From an uncultured Christensenellaceae bacterium (lineage in GTDB: Bacteria; Bacillota; Clostridia; Christensenellales; Borkfalkiaceae), in contig CAJUPX010000004.1 of assembly GCA_910588685.1 (NCBI GenBank), forward strand, positions 1 to 64,000: 64,000 bases of DNA, written 5' to 3'. The position numbers and the translations under genes were made by a program. Below are positions 16,941 through 26,600 of the stretch, one piece after another; within the stretch, counting starts at the first letter, position 1, and each line of letters starts with the position of its first letter. Below the pieces are notes generated by a model. It did not search any database. It saw nothing but the letters and a program-made list of their open reading frames with translations, and was not told the origin of the DNA.

Positions 16941-16951
16941 AATGGTAAAAT
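16923..16951 (+). promoter_or_regulatory. Promoter of the divergent membrane-protein gene
   Basis: A perfect TTGACA (16923-16928) is followed by 17 bases and TAAAAT (16946-16951). The predicted start near 16958 falls inside the left arm of operator 2. Confidence 0.7.
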
Positions 16952-16954
16952 AAG

Positions 16955-16987
16955 CCTAAACTTGTCCTATTATAGGACAAGTTTAGG
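16955..16987. promoter_or_regulatory. Operator 2 (33-bp palindrome)
   Basis: Two perfect 15-base arms (CCTAAACTTGTCCTA and its complement) around TTA. The core is again TTGTC-N9-GACAA. Its centre is 44 bp from the centre of operator 1, close to four helical turns, so dimers at both sites would lie on the same face. Confidence 0.7.
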
Positions 16988-17016
16988 TAAATAAAGCAAT
17001 TAAGAGGAAATTATCT

Positions 17017-17943
17017 ATGAACAAATTAAAAATGCAAAAAGTTAAATATGCTTTCTCGGTTGTTTCAGGAGCAATCGCCGTTGCAATAATTTTATTGAGC
17101 CTTATTTTTAAAGGAAATAAAATATATAATGATGGCTTAAAAAGTATGATAATAATGTTTTATTTTATGGCTATTGGGTTGTCGGCTCTAATAGTTTTTT
17201 TTGAGTGTCGTAGAATAAAAAAAGGTCGGTCATCGTTTTCTTGGACCGGATTTGCGTGTTCTTTGTTGCTTATGTCGGTAAGTGTTGTTAGTTTTATTAT
17301 TTATATGGGCGGCGGCAAGATGGGGCTTATATTTATGATTGGCGGATTATGCGGCGCATTTATAAATTATTTCTTCCGCATTTTCGTTATTTCTGTTATT
17401 GGATTTTCCAATATTGATTACAAGGGACAAGCTCCAATAAAATTTTATCGTAAACTATTAGAACCGCTTTTACAGATAGCTTTGTTGCCTATTTCAGTTA
17501 CGTTACAAATTTTGTGTATTCCTTTTAGTTTCTTTCGTGGAGACTTGTTGTCTGAAAGTATTACATACAACTTTTTAGTTAAATTGTTAAAAAAGGAAGG
17601 GCGAGTATATGTAAATTCATACAACGTTGGAGCAAGCGACTATCAGGTAAAGGTGAAAAAGGAATATGAAATTAAAGACGATGTTGGTAAAGTAGTGGGC
17701 ACTATTGAAACTGACGAGTATGAAACGCGTCACGATGACGGTGAAAGATATATTTACAAAAACGAAGACGGGTATAAAATGTCTTATGGTTACGGATTTG
17801 TAGCGTTACCTTTAAGATTGTTTTGTTTATATCTTTCTATAATAGCCATATTTATTCCTAAACTTTACGTAAGCGCAATTGCGACTAATGCTGAAAATTA
17901 TGTAAAATCAAAGTACATACTTTACGACGTAATATGTTTTTGA
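17017..17943 (+). CDS. Membrane protein of unknown function, divergent from XRE regulator
   Basis: A 308-residue, AT-rich gene. The product has about four N-terminal transmembrane helices (12-30, 42-62, 74-95, 100-125) and a hydrophobic region near 150-172. A charged domain (about 185-255, many Lys, Glu, Asp and Tyr) follows, then a C-terminal helix near 265-288. No known family is recognised. TAAGAGGAAATT precedes the ATG. Control by the neighbouring regulator is strongly suggested by the operators. The pair could be a small accessory cassette; its function is open. Confidence 0.75.
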   Translation: MNKLKMQKVKYAFSVVSGAIAVAIILLSLIFKGNKIYNDGLKSMIIMFYFMAIGLSALIVFFECRRIKKGRSSFSWTGFACSLLLMSVSVVSFIIYMGGGKMGLIFMIGGLCGAFINYFFRIFVISVIGFSNIDYKGQAPIKFYRKLLEPLLQIALLPISVTLQILCIPFSFFRGDLLSESITYNFLVKLLKKEGRVYVNSYNVGASDYQVKVKKEYEIKDDVGKVVGTIETDEYETRHDDGERYIYKNEDGYKMSYGYGFVALPLRLFCLYLSIIAIFIPKLYVSAIATNAENYVKSKYILYDVICF

Positions 17944-17967
17944 CTGTACAATTAAAGCTAAAATTAA

Positions 17968-17996
17968 AACGGCGAAGCCTTAATGGACTTCGCCGT
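17968..17996. terminator. Bidirectional terminator
   Basis: The stem AACGGCGAAG/CTTCGCCGTT lies between the membrane-protein gene and the 3' end of pgk, with A/T-rich flanks on both sides. Confidence 0.75.
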
Positions 17997-18013
17997 TAAT
18001 GTTATAGTAAATC

Positions 18014-19324
18014 TTATTTTTTGTCGTTAAGGCAGGCAATGCCGGGGAGGACTTTGCCTTCAAAGAGTTCAAGGGAAGCGCCGCCGCCCGTAGAAATATG
18101 CGTTACCTTATCTGCAAAGCCGAGCTGCTGAACAGCCGCCGCCGAGTCGCCGCCGCCTATAATCGTGGTGCATTTGCCGTAAACGTCGGCAAGCGCCTGA
18201 GCTACCGCGATTGTGCCCTTTGCAAGGGTGGGGTTTTCGAAAACGCCCATAGGTCCGTTCCAGATAACCGACTTAGCCGTGGATATTTTTTCTGCGTAAA
18301 GCTTTCTCGTCTTTTCGCCGATATCCATACCCATAAGATTTGCGGGGATTTTGTCGGAGTCAACGGTTTTAACTTCTATCGCGCCGTCGATGGGGTCGGG
18401 GAAGTGGTCTGCTACAACGGTATCGATGGGGAGAAGAAGCTGTTTGCCCGCTTTTTCGGCTTTTTCCATCATTTCTTTGCAGTAAGCTATTTTGTCCTCT
18501 TCCAAAAGCGAGGTGCCTACCTCGTAGCCCTTTGCTTTGAGGAAAGTATAAGCCATACCTCCGCCTATAATAAGCGTGTCGCACTTTTCAAGCAGGTTGT
18601 TTATAACGTTGAGCTTGTCGGCAACCTTTGCTCCGCCTAAAATAGCGACAAACGGACGCTTGGGGTTTTCGAGAGTGTCAGCCATAACTGACAGTTCTTT
18701 TTCGATAAGGAAACCGCAAACAGCGGTTTTTACAATGCCGTATTCAACGATAGCGGCAGTAGAAGCGTGCGAGCGGTGCGCCGTTCCGAACGCGTCGTTT
18801 ACGTATATATCCGCGTCGTAAGCGAGAGCTTTGCAGAACGCCTCGTCCTTTTTCTCTTCTTCCCAGTGGAAACGGAGGTTTTCAAGCAGCACAGCCTCGC
18901 CGTTTTTAAGCGCGTCGCGCTTAGCCTTTGCGTCTTTGCCGATAACGTCGGTTGCAAAAACAACCTTGCCGTTTAAAAGCTCCGCAAGCCTTTTTGCAAC
19001 GGGCGCGAGGGTGAGCTTTTTAGGCTCGTCCTTTTTAGCCTTTTCAATAATTGCCTCTTTGGTGGTTTCGCCCGCGTCAACCTTTTTGAGGTCTTTTTTA
19101 TTGAGCTTAACTTCCGCGGAGAAAATGGAGTGGGGCTTGCCCATATGCGAGCATAACGTAACCTTTGCGCCCGCGTCAAGCAAATATTTTATTGTGGGCA
19201 GCGCGCCCTGTATTCTGTTCTCGTCGGTGATAACTCCGTCTTTCATAGGAACGTTGAAATCACAGCGCACAAGCACTTTTTTGCCTTTGAGATCTTTTAA
19301 ATCCTTAACGGACATTTTATTCAT
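18014..19324 (-). CDS. pgk: Phosphoglycerate kinase
   Basis: Transfers phosphate from 1,3-bisphosphoglycerate to ADP. The N-terminal substrate site (VRCDFNVPMKDG, CSHMGKP, LLENLRFH) and the C-terminal nucleotide-binding domain (AILGGAKVADK, WNGPMGVFE, GGGDSAAA) are intact. At 436 residues it is longer than the usual ~395. The extra is a Lys/Glu-rich insert of about 40 residues after SHMGKPH (about 62-105), before LAPVAKRL. Similar inserts occur in some Clostridia, so it is probably tolerated. AAGGAGCTTATGTT precedes the ATG. Confidence 0.97.
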   Translation of the reverse strand: MNKMSVKDLKDLKGKKVLVRCDFNVPMKDGVITDENRIQGALPTIKYLLDAGAKVTLCSHMGKPHSIFSAEVKLNKKDLKKVDAGETTKEAIIEKAKKDEPKKLTLAPVAKRLAELLNGKVVFATDVIGKDAKAKRDALKNGEAVLLENLRFHWEEEKKDEAFCKALAYDADIYVNDAFGTAHRSHASTAAIVEYGIVKTAVCGFLIEKELSVMADTLENPKRPFVAILGGAKVADKLNVINNLLEKCDTLIIGGGMAYTFLKAKGYEVGTSLLEEDKIAYCKEMMEKAEKAGKQLLLPIDTVVADHFPDPIDGAIEVKTVDSDKIPANLMGMDIGEKTRKLYAEKISTAKSVIWNGPMGVFENPTLAKGTIAVAQALADVYGKCTTIIGGGDSAAAVQQLGFADKVTHISTGGGASLELFEGKVLPGIACLNDKK

Positions 19325-19394
19325 AACATAAGCTCCTTGAATTAATATTTTTTTACTTAATCAGTATATATTAATTGGCTAAAATTGTCAATAA

Positions 19395-19518
19395 AAAAAC
19401 GCGTATTTACTTCGTATTTTGGCGTTGCGCTGCGCGCCGCCTTAGTCTCTTACTTCTATGTAAGCTCCCTGCGGACTGTGCTCGCGCGCCTTGAACTACT
19501 CGTATCAACGCATTTTTT
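19395..19518. repeat. Dispersed intergenic element, copy A
   Basis: About 124 bp bounded by imperfect inverted ends (AAAAACGCG versus CGCATTTTT). In the middle lies a hairpin CTTAC-TTCTAT-GTAAG (19449-19464). It aligns with copy B at 30833 along most of its length (shared GCCTTxGTC, TCCCTxCGG, GTGCTCGC). It lies between the pgk start and the 3' end of the helicase gene. Confidence 0.6.
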
Positions 19519-19584
19519 ACGGTAGACGGCAACTTTCAGTCATTACGTTTTAGTAAACTGTACTTCGGCCAAGCGGAACGCTTG

Positions 19585-20796
19585 TTATCTCAGTATCAAA
19601 AGCCGTTTTTTCGCCCGGGTTATAGCCGTGTACAGCCAGCGGTTTTTATCCTCTTTAAAGGCGTAGCTTTCGTCAAAAATAAGTACGTTGTCAAATTCGC
19701 TGCCCTGCGCTTTATGGCAGGAAATGCAGTAGCCGTATTCAAACCTGTTTAAGGTAAAAGCTCCCGCAGGCTCGCCCTTTTCGTCAAGCTTTTCAAAATA
19801 ATCTCCGCGCTTGTACCTGTATGCGCCGTTTTCAAATATCCCCGTGTCAAACGGCACGACGTCGGGGCAGTGTTCGTTTAAAAATTCGGGCTTGAACTGC
19901 ATAAAGCCTATGCTCTCGCCCGCGCCGTAATACGGGTCTTCGGCGGTGCCTATAATGCCGTTAACAAGGTTGAAACGCATTTCCGTATCTATGAACGTTT
20001 CCCAGTTGTTCTGAGTGCATATAAGCTTGTCGCCGCTCTGCGGCAAATTACCGTAACCTAGATAGCCGCGTATTTCGTCGTTTATAACGGCGCGTGTTTT
20101 GTTAATGCCGCATATTATCTGGTCTGCGTTTAAAAAGGTCTTTTTTCTGCGTTCGCCTATAAGTGCGCGCTTGCTCATAACAGCAACCGTTCCCGAATAG
20201 CTGCCGTAAGGAATAAATTTACCCTCTCGCGCCATTTCGCTCAGCAATATTATGGGGTTATCGCGCTGTTGGCGCACTATCTGCCGCAGCGTGAAATCGG
20301 GCGTCTGCATAAATCCGTTGCTGCCCTCAACAGGCGGCAACTGCGCGTTATCGCCGCATAAAAGCAGCTTAACGCCGTATTCGGTTAGGTCGAACAAAAC
20401 GTCGTCCGACACCATAGACGCCTCGTCTAAAACAATTAGCTTTATAGACTTGTCAATGCTTTCACGGCGTTTGAACGACAGTTTTTCCACTAATATTTTT
20501 TTGCCGTTTACTTCAACTTCCTTTTGCTCGGCAATCGACTGGTAGATAAGGCGGTGAAGGGTGCAGGCGGAAATGCCCGAGCGTAGAAGCACGGTTGCCG
20601 CCTTGCCCGTGGGCGTTACAAACGCCGCGCTTTGGTCGGGTTCTAATTTTAAGGTTTGCGCTACAACGTGTTTTAAGAGCGTGGTTTTACCCGTGCCCGC
20701 GTATCCCGCGAGTACGAATATCTGTTTTGTAGAGTGCAGAAACCAGTCCTCTATTAATTTTTCAGCCGCGCTTTGGTCGGCAGTAAGCTCCGTCAT
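19585..20796 (-). CDS. SF1B helicase, Dda/RecD-like
   Basis: A 403-residue stand-alone helicase. Motif I is GYAGTGKTTLLKH, motif Ia FVTPTGKAA, motif II VLDEASM, motif III LCGDNAQLPP, and the C-terminal UvrD_C_2 part has GYCISCHKAQGSEFD and YTAITRAKKRL. Size and layout resemble phage T4 Dda and the core of RecD2 without the N-terminal extension. A role in DNA repair or replication restart is likely. The ATG at 20796 has no ribosome site and sits seven bases behind a TATAAT box. The longer reading from TTG 20832 would translate the promoter, so I reject it. Confidence 0.85.
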   Translation of the reverse strand: MTELTADQSAAEKLIEDWFLHSTKQIFVLAGYAGTGKTTLLKHVVAQTLKLEPDQSAAFVTPTGKAATVLLRSGISACTLHRLIYQSIAEQKEVEVNGKKILVEKLSFKRRESIDKSIKLIVLDEASMVSDDVLFDLTEYGVKLLLCGDNAQLPPVEGSNGFMQTPDFTLRQIVRQQRDNPIILLSEMAREGKFIPYGSYSGTVAVMSKRALIGERRKKTFLNADQIICGINKTRAVINDEIRGYLGYGNLPQSGDKLICTQNNWETFIDTEMRFNLVNGIIGTAEDPYYGAGESIGFMQFKPEFLNEHCPDVVPFDTGIFENGAYRYKRGDYFEKLDEKGEPAGAFTLNRFEYGYCISCHKAQGSEFDNVLIFDESYAFKEDKNRWLYTAITRAKKRLLILR

Positions 20797-20832
20797 TAAA
20801 ATAATTATAACAGCTAATACGTGCGCAGGCAA
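20796..20832 (-). promoter_or_regulatory. Leaderless-type promoter of the helicase gene
   Basis: On the minus strand TTGCCT (20832-20827), 17 bases, TATAAT (20809-20804), then TATTTTA and the ATG. The expected +1 is at the start codon or one base before it. Confidence 0.65.
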
Positions 20833-20949
20833 CCGTTTGCCCCGAATACTTTAAAATATTGAGTTTTTAGAGCCTCGCAATATTGACTAATTTAATTTAA
20901 TAAGGTATAATAGCTAATGTTACAAATAAATTTTAAGTCGGAGGAACCT

Positions 20950-22386
20950 ATGGGATATAAAACTAAGGATTGGCGCAATTCAATGCGCGTGACCGTGGAC
21001 TATAACTATATGATGGCTAAGTCGCTCGGCGAAAAAGGCATAAAAGATACAGAACTTCGCAGGACGAAGGAACTTGCCGAACAAGCTTTTAATTACGTTA
21101 CCGACAACCGCGGTAAAGACGAACTCTTTATGGGTTGGACGGAGCTCCCCTACAATCAGGACGAAATAGTTGCGGATATTCTGGCAACGGCTAAACAGGT
21201 AAGAAAAAAATTCAAATATTTTGTGGTGCTCGGCATAGGAGGCAGCGCGCTCGGACCCTCAATGGTTTTCAACGCGCTCAAACACCTGCATTACAACGAG
21301 CTTAAAGATAAAAAGCGCGGCGGTCCCAAATTCTACGTTGAGGATAACGTAGACCCCGTTAGAATGGCTGACCTGCTTGATATAATAGAGCCCGATAAAA
21401 CGTGCTTTAACGTAATTTCAAAGTCGGGCGCTACGAGCGAAACTATGGCTCAGTTTTTAATAATTGCCGACATACTCGAAAAACAGGGCTTGTCGCTTGC
21501 CGAGCATATGATTTTCACAACCGACGCAAACCGCGGCAATCTTATCAAAATCGATAATAAATACGGCGGAAAAATCAAGAAATACGTGCTTCCCGACGGC
21601 GTAGGCGGCAGATTCTCCGAGCTTTGCCCCGTAGGACTTCTTCCCGCTGCTGTGCTCGGCATAGACATAAAGGGTTTGCTTGCGGGCGCGGCTTATATGG
21701 ATAACCTCTGTTCCAAATCGAATATAGCAAAAAACCCCGCTCTTGCCTGCGCGGTACTTCAGTATATAACAATGAAACAGGGCAAAAACATACACGTGCT
21801 TATGCCCTATTGCGACAACTTAAAACTGCTTGCGGACTGGTACTGCCAGCTTTGGGCGGAGTCGCTCGGCAAAGCGGTTGACCTTAACGGCAAGCCTGTA
21901 AACACGGGTACTACGCCTGTAAAGAGCCTCGGCGTTACCGACCAGCATTCGCAGGTACAGCTCTATATAGAGGGACCTTACGACAAGGTAATTACTTTTA
22001 TCTCCGTTTCAAACTATGCTACCCAAACGCCCATACCCCACGGCTGCGACGATATACCCGACGTAGGCTTCCTCGGCGGTCACACTATGCAGGAGCTTAT
22101 ACAGGCTGAAAACAAGGCTACGGCGTATGCGCTTATGCGTGCGGGCAGAATGAATTACACAATCAATCTTCCCGAGGTAAACGCGTTCACGCTCGGTCAG
22201 ATTATGTATATGTTGGAGCTGCAAACCGCATATGCCGGCGCGATGCTCGGAATAGATACCTTCAACCAGCCCGGCGTTGAAAACGGCAAAATTGCAACCT
22301 TTGCGCTTCTCGGCAAAAAGGGTTATGAGGCGCAGAAAGCCGAAATGGACGCGGCGCCCGCGCTCGAAGATAAATATATTGTATAA
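20950..22386 (+). CDS. pgi: Glucose-6-phosphate isomerase
   Basis: A two-SIS-domain isomerase that interconverts glucose 6-phosphate and fructose 6-phosphate. Phosphate-binding stretches VLGIGGSALGPS and SKSGATSET are clear, and the catalytic Glu/His region and the QHSQVQLYIEGP block follow. From the ATG at 20950 it is 478 residues, near the Bacillota form. An upstream ATG at 20917 is in frame, but GTCGGAGGAACCT sits directly before the ATG at 20950, so that start is chosen. A terminator follows. Confidence 0.95.
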   Translation: MGYKTKDWRNSMRVTVDYNYMMAKSLGEKGIKDTELRRTKELAEQAFNYVTDNRGKDELFMGWTELPYNQDEIVADILATAKQVRKKFKYFVVLGIGGSALGPSMVFNALKHLHYNELKDKKRGGPKFYVEDNVDPVRMADLLDIIEPDKTCFNVISKSGATSETMAQFLIIADILEKQGLSLAEHMIFTTDANRGNLIKIDNKYGGKIKKYVLPDGVGGRFSELCPVGLLPAAVLGIDIKGLLAGAAYMDNLCSKSNIAKNPALACAVLQYITMKQGKNIHVLMPYCDNLKLLADWYCQLWAESLGKAVDLNGKPVNTGTTPVKSLGVTDQHSQVQLYIEGPYDKVITFISVSNYATQTPIPHGCDDIPDVGFLGGHTMQELIQAENKATAYALMRAGRMNYTINLPEVNAFTLGQIMYMLELQTAYAGAMLGIDTFNQPGVENGKIATFALLGKKGYEAQKAEMDAAPALEDKYIV

Positions 22387-22400
22387 ATTCAAAAGGAATA

Positions 22401-22424
22401 AGGGCGGGCTTTTGCCCGCCTTTT
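22401..22424 (+). terminator. Terminator of pgi
   Basis: The GC-rich hairpin GGCGGGC-TTTT-GCCCGCC is followed by TTTT. It lies only ten bases before the next gene, which therefore probably depends on read-through or a weak internal promoter. Confidence 0.75.
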
Positions 22425-22433
22425 AAATGTAAA

Positions 22434-23393
22434 ATGGATACTTGGCAAATTATTGTTACAATAGTTTTTATTGTAGTATTTATTCTGTTGTTTTTATTTG
22501 CATACTTGTTGCACAGAATTGCGTTCCGGAAAAGGTGCGACAAAAATCCTAATTTAAAATACTTTTCCGCAGATGATTTTAACCTTACGGCGGAAAATAT
22601 AGAACTCGGCAGATTGCGCGGCTTTATATATGCAAAGGACGGGGTTCAAAGCAAGGACGGCGTTGTTGTCTTTGTGCACGGAATGGGACCGGGGCACGTC
22701 GCATATACTACCGAGATAGCGTATTTCTGCAATCTCGGTTATACGGTTGTTGCGTTGGACAGCCGCGGTTGCGGGCTTTCCGCAGGCAAAAATCTAAAGG
22801 GAATGTACGAGGGCGTAAATTCCGCGGTAGCCGCAATCGATTTTGCCAGCGGGCGCTTTCCCGATAAAAAGATATATCTTGTAGGGCATAGCTGGGGCGG
22901 ATATTCCGCGCTCTGCGCCTGTAAGCTAAGACGGGTGGAAAAAGTGATTGCAATAAGCGCGCCCGACTCTCCCGTGAAAACGGTATGTAACGGCGCGGCG
23001 CAGTATCTTTCAAAGCCCGTTGCGGCGTTGCTTAGTCCGTTTTTGTGGCTTGTGAATTTTCTGCTTTTCGGAGCCAAAGGCAATACAAAAGCCGCTAAAA
23101 GCGCGGTGAAAAGCAATACTCCCGCACTAATTATTCAAGGTGACAGCGATAATGCGGTTACAATAAAGAATTCGGCATATTCGCGGGCGAACGGCAAAAA
23201 TATTATAAAATACTCGGTGCAAGGCAAGGGGCACAATCCCTATAATACTGTGGCAGCCGAGGCAAAGCTTGCCGAGCTTTTGTCGAGTATTAAAAACGGT
23301 GTTACGGATTTTTCGGATTTTGATTTTTCCGCCGCAACGGAAGAAGATGAAGAGGTAATGAGTATAATGGCGGAATTTTTAAAGTCATCATAA
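22434..23393 (+). CDS. Membrane-anchored alpha/beta hydrolase
   Basis: A 319-residue protein with one N-terminal transmembrane helix (about 6-28), then an alpha/beta-hydrolase fold. VFVHGMGPGH forms the oxyanion region, the nucleophile elbow is GHSWGG near residue 154, and late Asp (GDSDNAV) and His (GKGHNPYN) complete the triad. The family covers esterases, lysophospholipases and peptidases; substrate unknown. The acidic C terminus ends in EEDEEV and MAEF. No ribosome site is seen before the ATG, which lies just behind the pgi terminator hairpin. Confidence 0.82.
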   Translation: MDTWQIIVTIVFIVVFILLFLFAYLLHRIAFRKRCDKNPNLKYFSADDFNLTAENIELGRLRGFIYAKDGVQSKDGVVVFVHGMGPGHVAYTTEIAYFCNLGYTVVALDSRGCGLSAGKNLKGMYEGVNSAVAAIDFASGRFPDKKIYLVGHSWGGYSALCACKLRRVEKVIAISAPDSPVKTVCNGAAQYLSKPVAALLSPFLWLVNFLLFGAKGNTKAAKSAVKSNTPALIIQGDSDNAVTIKNSAYSRANGKNIIKYSVQGKGHNPYNTVAAEAKLAELLSSIKNGVTDFSDFDFSAATEEDEEVMSIMAEFLKSS

Positions 23394-23403
23394 AAAAATT
23401 ATT

Positions 23404-23600
23404 TTAATTCACGCTCTTCGAGAATTGTTTTTATGGCGTTTATATCGGTAATTGCGCAATTACAACGCCCCTTTTAATTGACGGAATGTATACTCTGTGT
23501 TGATAGTTGTCGCAGATTTCGTTTTTGTTGCATATTTTATTATGTTTATTACAATGACCGAATTTTTCTCTGTAAAATCCGCAATAATCTTATATTTAAT
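23404..23600 (-). other. Gap before nifJ terminator; possible decayed gene tail
   Basis: About 300 bases between the hydrolase and the nifJ 3' end hold no complete gene. On the minus strand two short open stretches in different frames (ending CDNYQHRVYIPSIKRGVVIA and then ITDINAIKTILEERELK) abut. They could be a frameshifted remnant, but no family was recognised and chance is possible. Confidence 0.2.
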
Positions 23601-23609
23601 TTGAAAAAT

Positions 23610-23635
23610 AGCCCCGCGCCGTACGGCGCGGGGCT
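23610..23635 (-). terminator. Terminator of nifJ
   Basis: A perfect 26-base palindrome (AGCCCCGCGCCGT arm). On the minus strand it is followed by ATTTTTC, right after the nifJ stop region. Confidence 0.85.
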
Positions 23636-23692
23636 TACTGTTTGATAAATTGTTAAGTCTGTAATATATTCAGGCAATTAAGAATATAAGGA

Positions 23693-26600
23693 TTAAACGT
23701 CACGTTTACCTGCAAGCTTTTTGTAGCCTTCGAGCCTTTCCTTAGCCGATTCTTCGGTCTGCCTGAACAGCTCGTTTGCAACGTCCGCGCCCTGGGTTTT
23801 AACAAGCGAAGCATAACGCGTTTCGCCTGCGAGGAACGCCTGGTAGTCGCCCGTAGGCTCTTTGGAGTCGAGCGTGAACACTTCTCCGTCGGGGTTGTAT
23901 CTGTAAAGCTGCCAGTAACCGCAGTCAACAGCCGCCTTTTCTTCAAGCTGGCTCTTGGTCATATTTATGCCGTGGTTAATGCAAGGCGCATAGCAGATAA
24001 TAAGCGAAGGTCCGTGGTAAGCCTCAGCCTCGGTAAGAGCTTTAAGGAGCTGTGCGGGGTTGGAGCCCATAGCGCACTGCGCAACGTACACGTATCCGTA
24101 GGATTTAGCAATCATACCCAAATCCTTTTTCTTAATTCTCTTGCCTGCGGAAGCAAATTTAGCAACCGCGCCGATGTTGGTGGATTTACTTGCCTGACCG
24201 CCGGTGTTTGAATAAACCTCGGTGTCGAGTACGAGTATATTTACGTCCTCGCCCGAAGCTATTACGTGGTCGAGTCCGCCGTAACCGATATCGTAAGCCC
24301 AACCGTCGCCGCCGAAAATCCATATGGACTTTTTAGCAAGACAGTCTTTTGCAGCAAGTATTTCTTTTACGAGCGCGTCAGCCTCGCAGCCGCATTCGTT
24401 GCAGCCTTCGAGCGCCTCTAAAAGCGCTGCGGAAGCCTTTTTGGAAGGCTCTCTGTCGTTGAATGCGTTGAGGTAATCTTCGCAGAGTTTTTTGCCTTCG
24501 CCCGTCCAGAGCTCTGCAAGCTTTTCAACCTTGGCTTTAACGGCGTTTCTTCTTGCCGCATAGCCGAGGTTCATACCGTAGCCGTATTCCGCGTTGTCCT
24601 CGAACAGTGAGTTCGCCCAGGCGGGACCTCTGCCCTGCTTGTTGGTGGTATAAGGGCAGGTGGGTGAAGAGCCGCCGTAAATGGACGAACAGCCGGTAGC
24701 GTTCGCTATTACCATATCTTCGCCGAAGAGCTGGGTTATAACCTTAACGTAAGGCGTTTCGCCGCAGCCTGCGCACGCGCCCGAGAACTCGAAGAGAGGG
24801 GTGGCGAACTGGCAGCCCTTAACGGTGTTTACCTTGAATTTGGAGGTATCAACCGCGGGAAGCTCAACCGCATACTCCCAGTTTTCCGCTTCGCCTGCGT
24901 CCAGAGCGTCCTGCAAAGGAATCATAGATATAGCTCCGCCGTCTTTTACGGGGCAGACGGTTGCGCAAACTCCGCAGCCCATACAGTCAAGGGGCGAAAC
25001 CTGCATTTTATAACCGTAACCTGCAAGACCTATAGCGGGCTTTACTGTAAGCGTTTGGGGCTTGTCCGCGCCGTCCGCAACCAGAGCGGGTCTTAAACAA
25101 GCGTGGGGGCATACGAACGAGCAGGTGCCGCACTGGATACATTTATCCATATCGATTTTGGGAACGAGTACGGCAACGCCGCGTTTTTCATATTTGGTGG
25201 TACCTGTGGGAACAGAACCGTCCGCATTGAACTGCGAAGATTTAAGTTTGTCGCCTTCAAGGTAAAGTATGGGCTTGATAATCTCCTGATAATAAGCGTT
25301 GTCCGCGCCTTTTATCATCTCCGCGCCCGTTTCGGCTTTAGCCCATTCCTTGGGTACGTTTATTTTAACAAGGTTATCGCCCGCCGCCGCGTCGATGGCG
25401 TTGTAGTTCATCTGTACTATTGCGTCGCCCTTTCTGCCGAACGACTTTTTAGCCATATACTTCATATACTCTATGGCTTTGTCATAGGGCATAATCTGGG
25501 GATTGACGCGGAAGAACGCCGACTGCAGAATGGTGTTTGTTCTGCCGCGCAGACCGAGCTCCGCAGCAATCTTTATAGCGTCGATAACGTAGAGGTTAAT
25601 TTTCTTCTTTGCAATGTCCTGTTTAACCTTTGCGGGCAGGAAGTGCTCAAGCTCTTCAACCGTGGTTGCCGAAGTGTTGATAAGGAAAGTGCCGCCCGTC
25701 TTGATGTCGCCCGTCATATCGTAACGCGTAACGTACGAGGGGTTGGAGCACTGAACGAAGTCTGCGGAATCGATGAGGTATTCCGACTGAATGGGGGTGT
25801 CGCCGAAACGGAGGTGCGAAACGGTTATGCCGCCCGATTTTTTGGAGTCGTAGAAGAAGTACGCCTGAGCGTGCTTGTCGGTGTGGTCGCCGATAATTTT
25901 AATGGAGTTTTTGTTTGCGCCGACCGTACCGTCCGAGCCGAGTCCGTAGAACTTGCAGCTCGTAGAGCCTTCGGGAGCCGCGTCGAATTTCTTGGAGAAA
26001 TCGAGGGAGGAATTTGTAACGTCCTCGTAAATACCTACCGTGAAATGGTTTTTGGGGCTTGCCTTTTCAAGGTTTTTATAAACTGCGAGCACCATAGAGG
26101 GGGTAAATTCCTTGGAGCCGAGACCGTATCTGCCGCCTACGACCTTGAGGTTGGTCACGCCTTTTTCGAGCAGCGCCGAGCAAACGTCGAGATAAAGAGG
26201 TTCGCCGAGCGAGCCGGGCTCTTTGGTTCTGTCGAGAACAGCGATTTTCTCAGCCGTTTTGGGAAGAGCCTTTACAAACGCGTCTGCAACGAAAGGACGG
26301 TAAAGGCGTACCTTTACAAGACCGTATTTTTTGCCCGTAGCGTTGAGCTTGTTAATTGATTCCTCTATCGTTTCGCAGCCCGAACCCATACAAACTATAA
26401 CTTCGGTAGCGTCTTTAGCGCCCACGTAGTCAAAGAGGTGGTATTTTCTGCCGCACTTTTTGGATACTACGTCCATCATTTTCTGAACGATAGCGGGGGT
26501 AGCTTCGTAATAGCTGTTAGCCGTTTCTCTGTTCTGGAAATAGGTGTCGCCGTTCTGTGCGGTACCCTTCTGAATGGGGTGTTCGGGGTTGAGCGCGCGC

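Noticed and set aside
23404..23600. A frameshifted gene remnant downstream of the hydrolase
   Set aside because: Two short frames could be joined by a shift, but the peptide matches no family I know and the stretch is short enough to arise by chance.
25103..26359. A 418-residue open frame antisense to nifJ
   Set aside because: It lies entirely inside the well-supported PFOR gene, has no ribosome site and a composition expected for the reverse of a GC-rich-codon gene.
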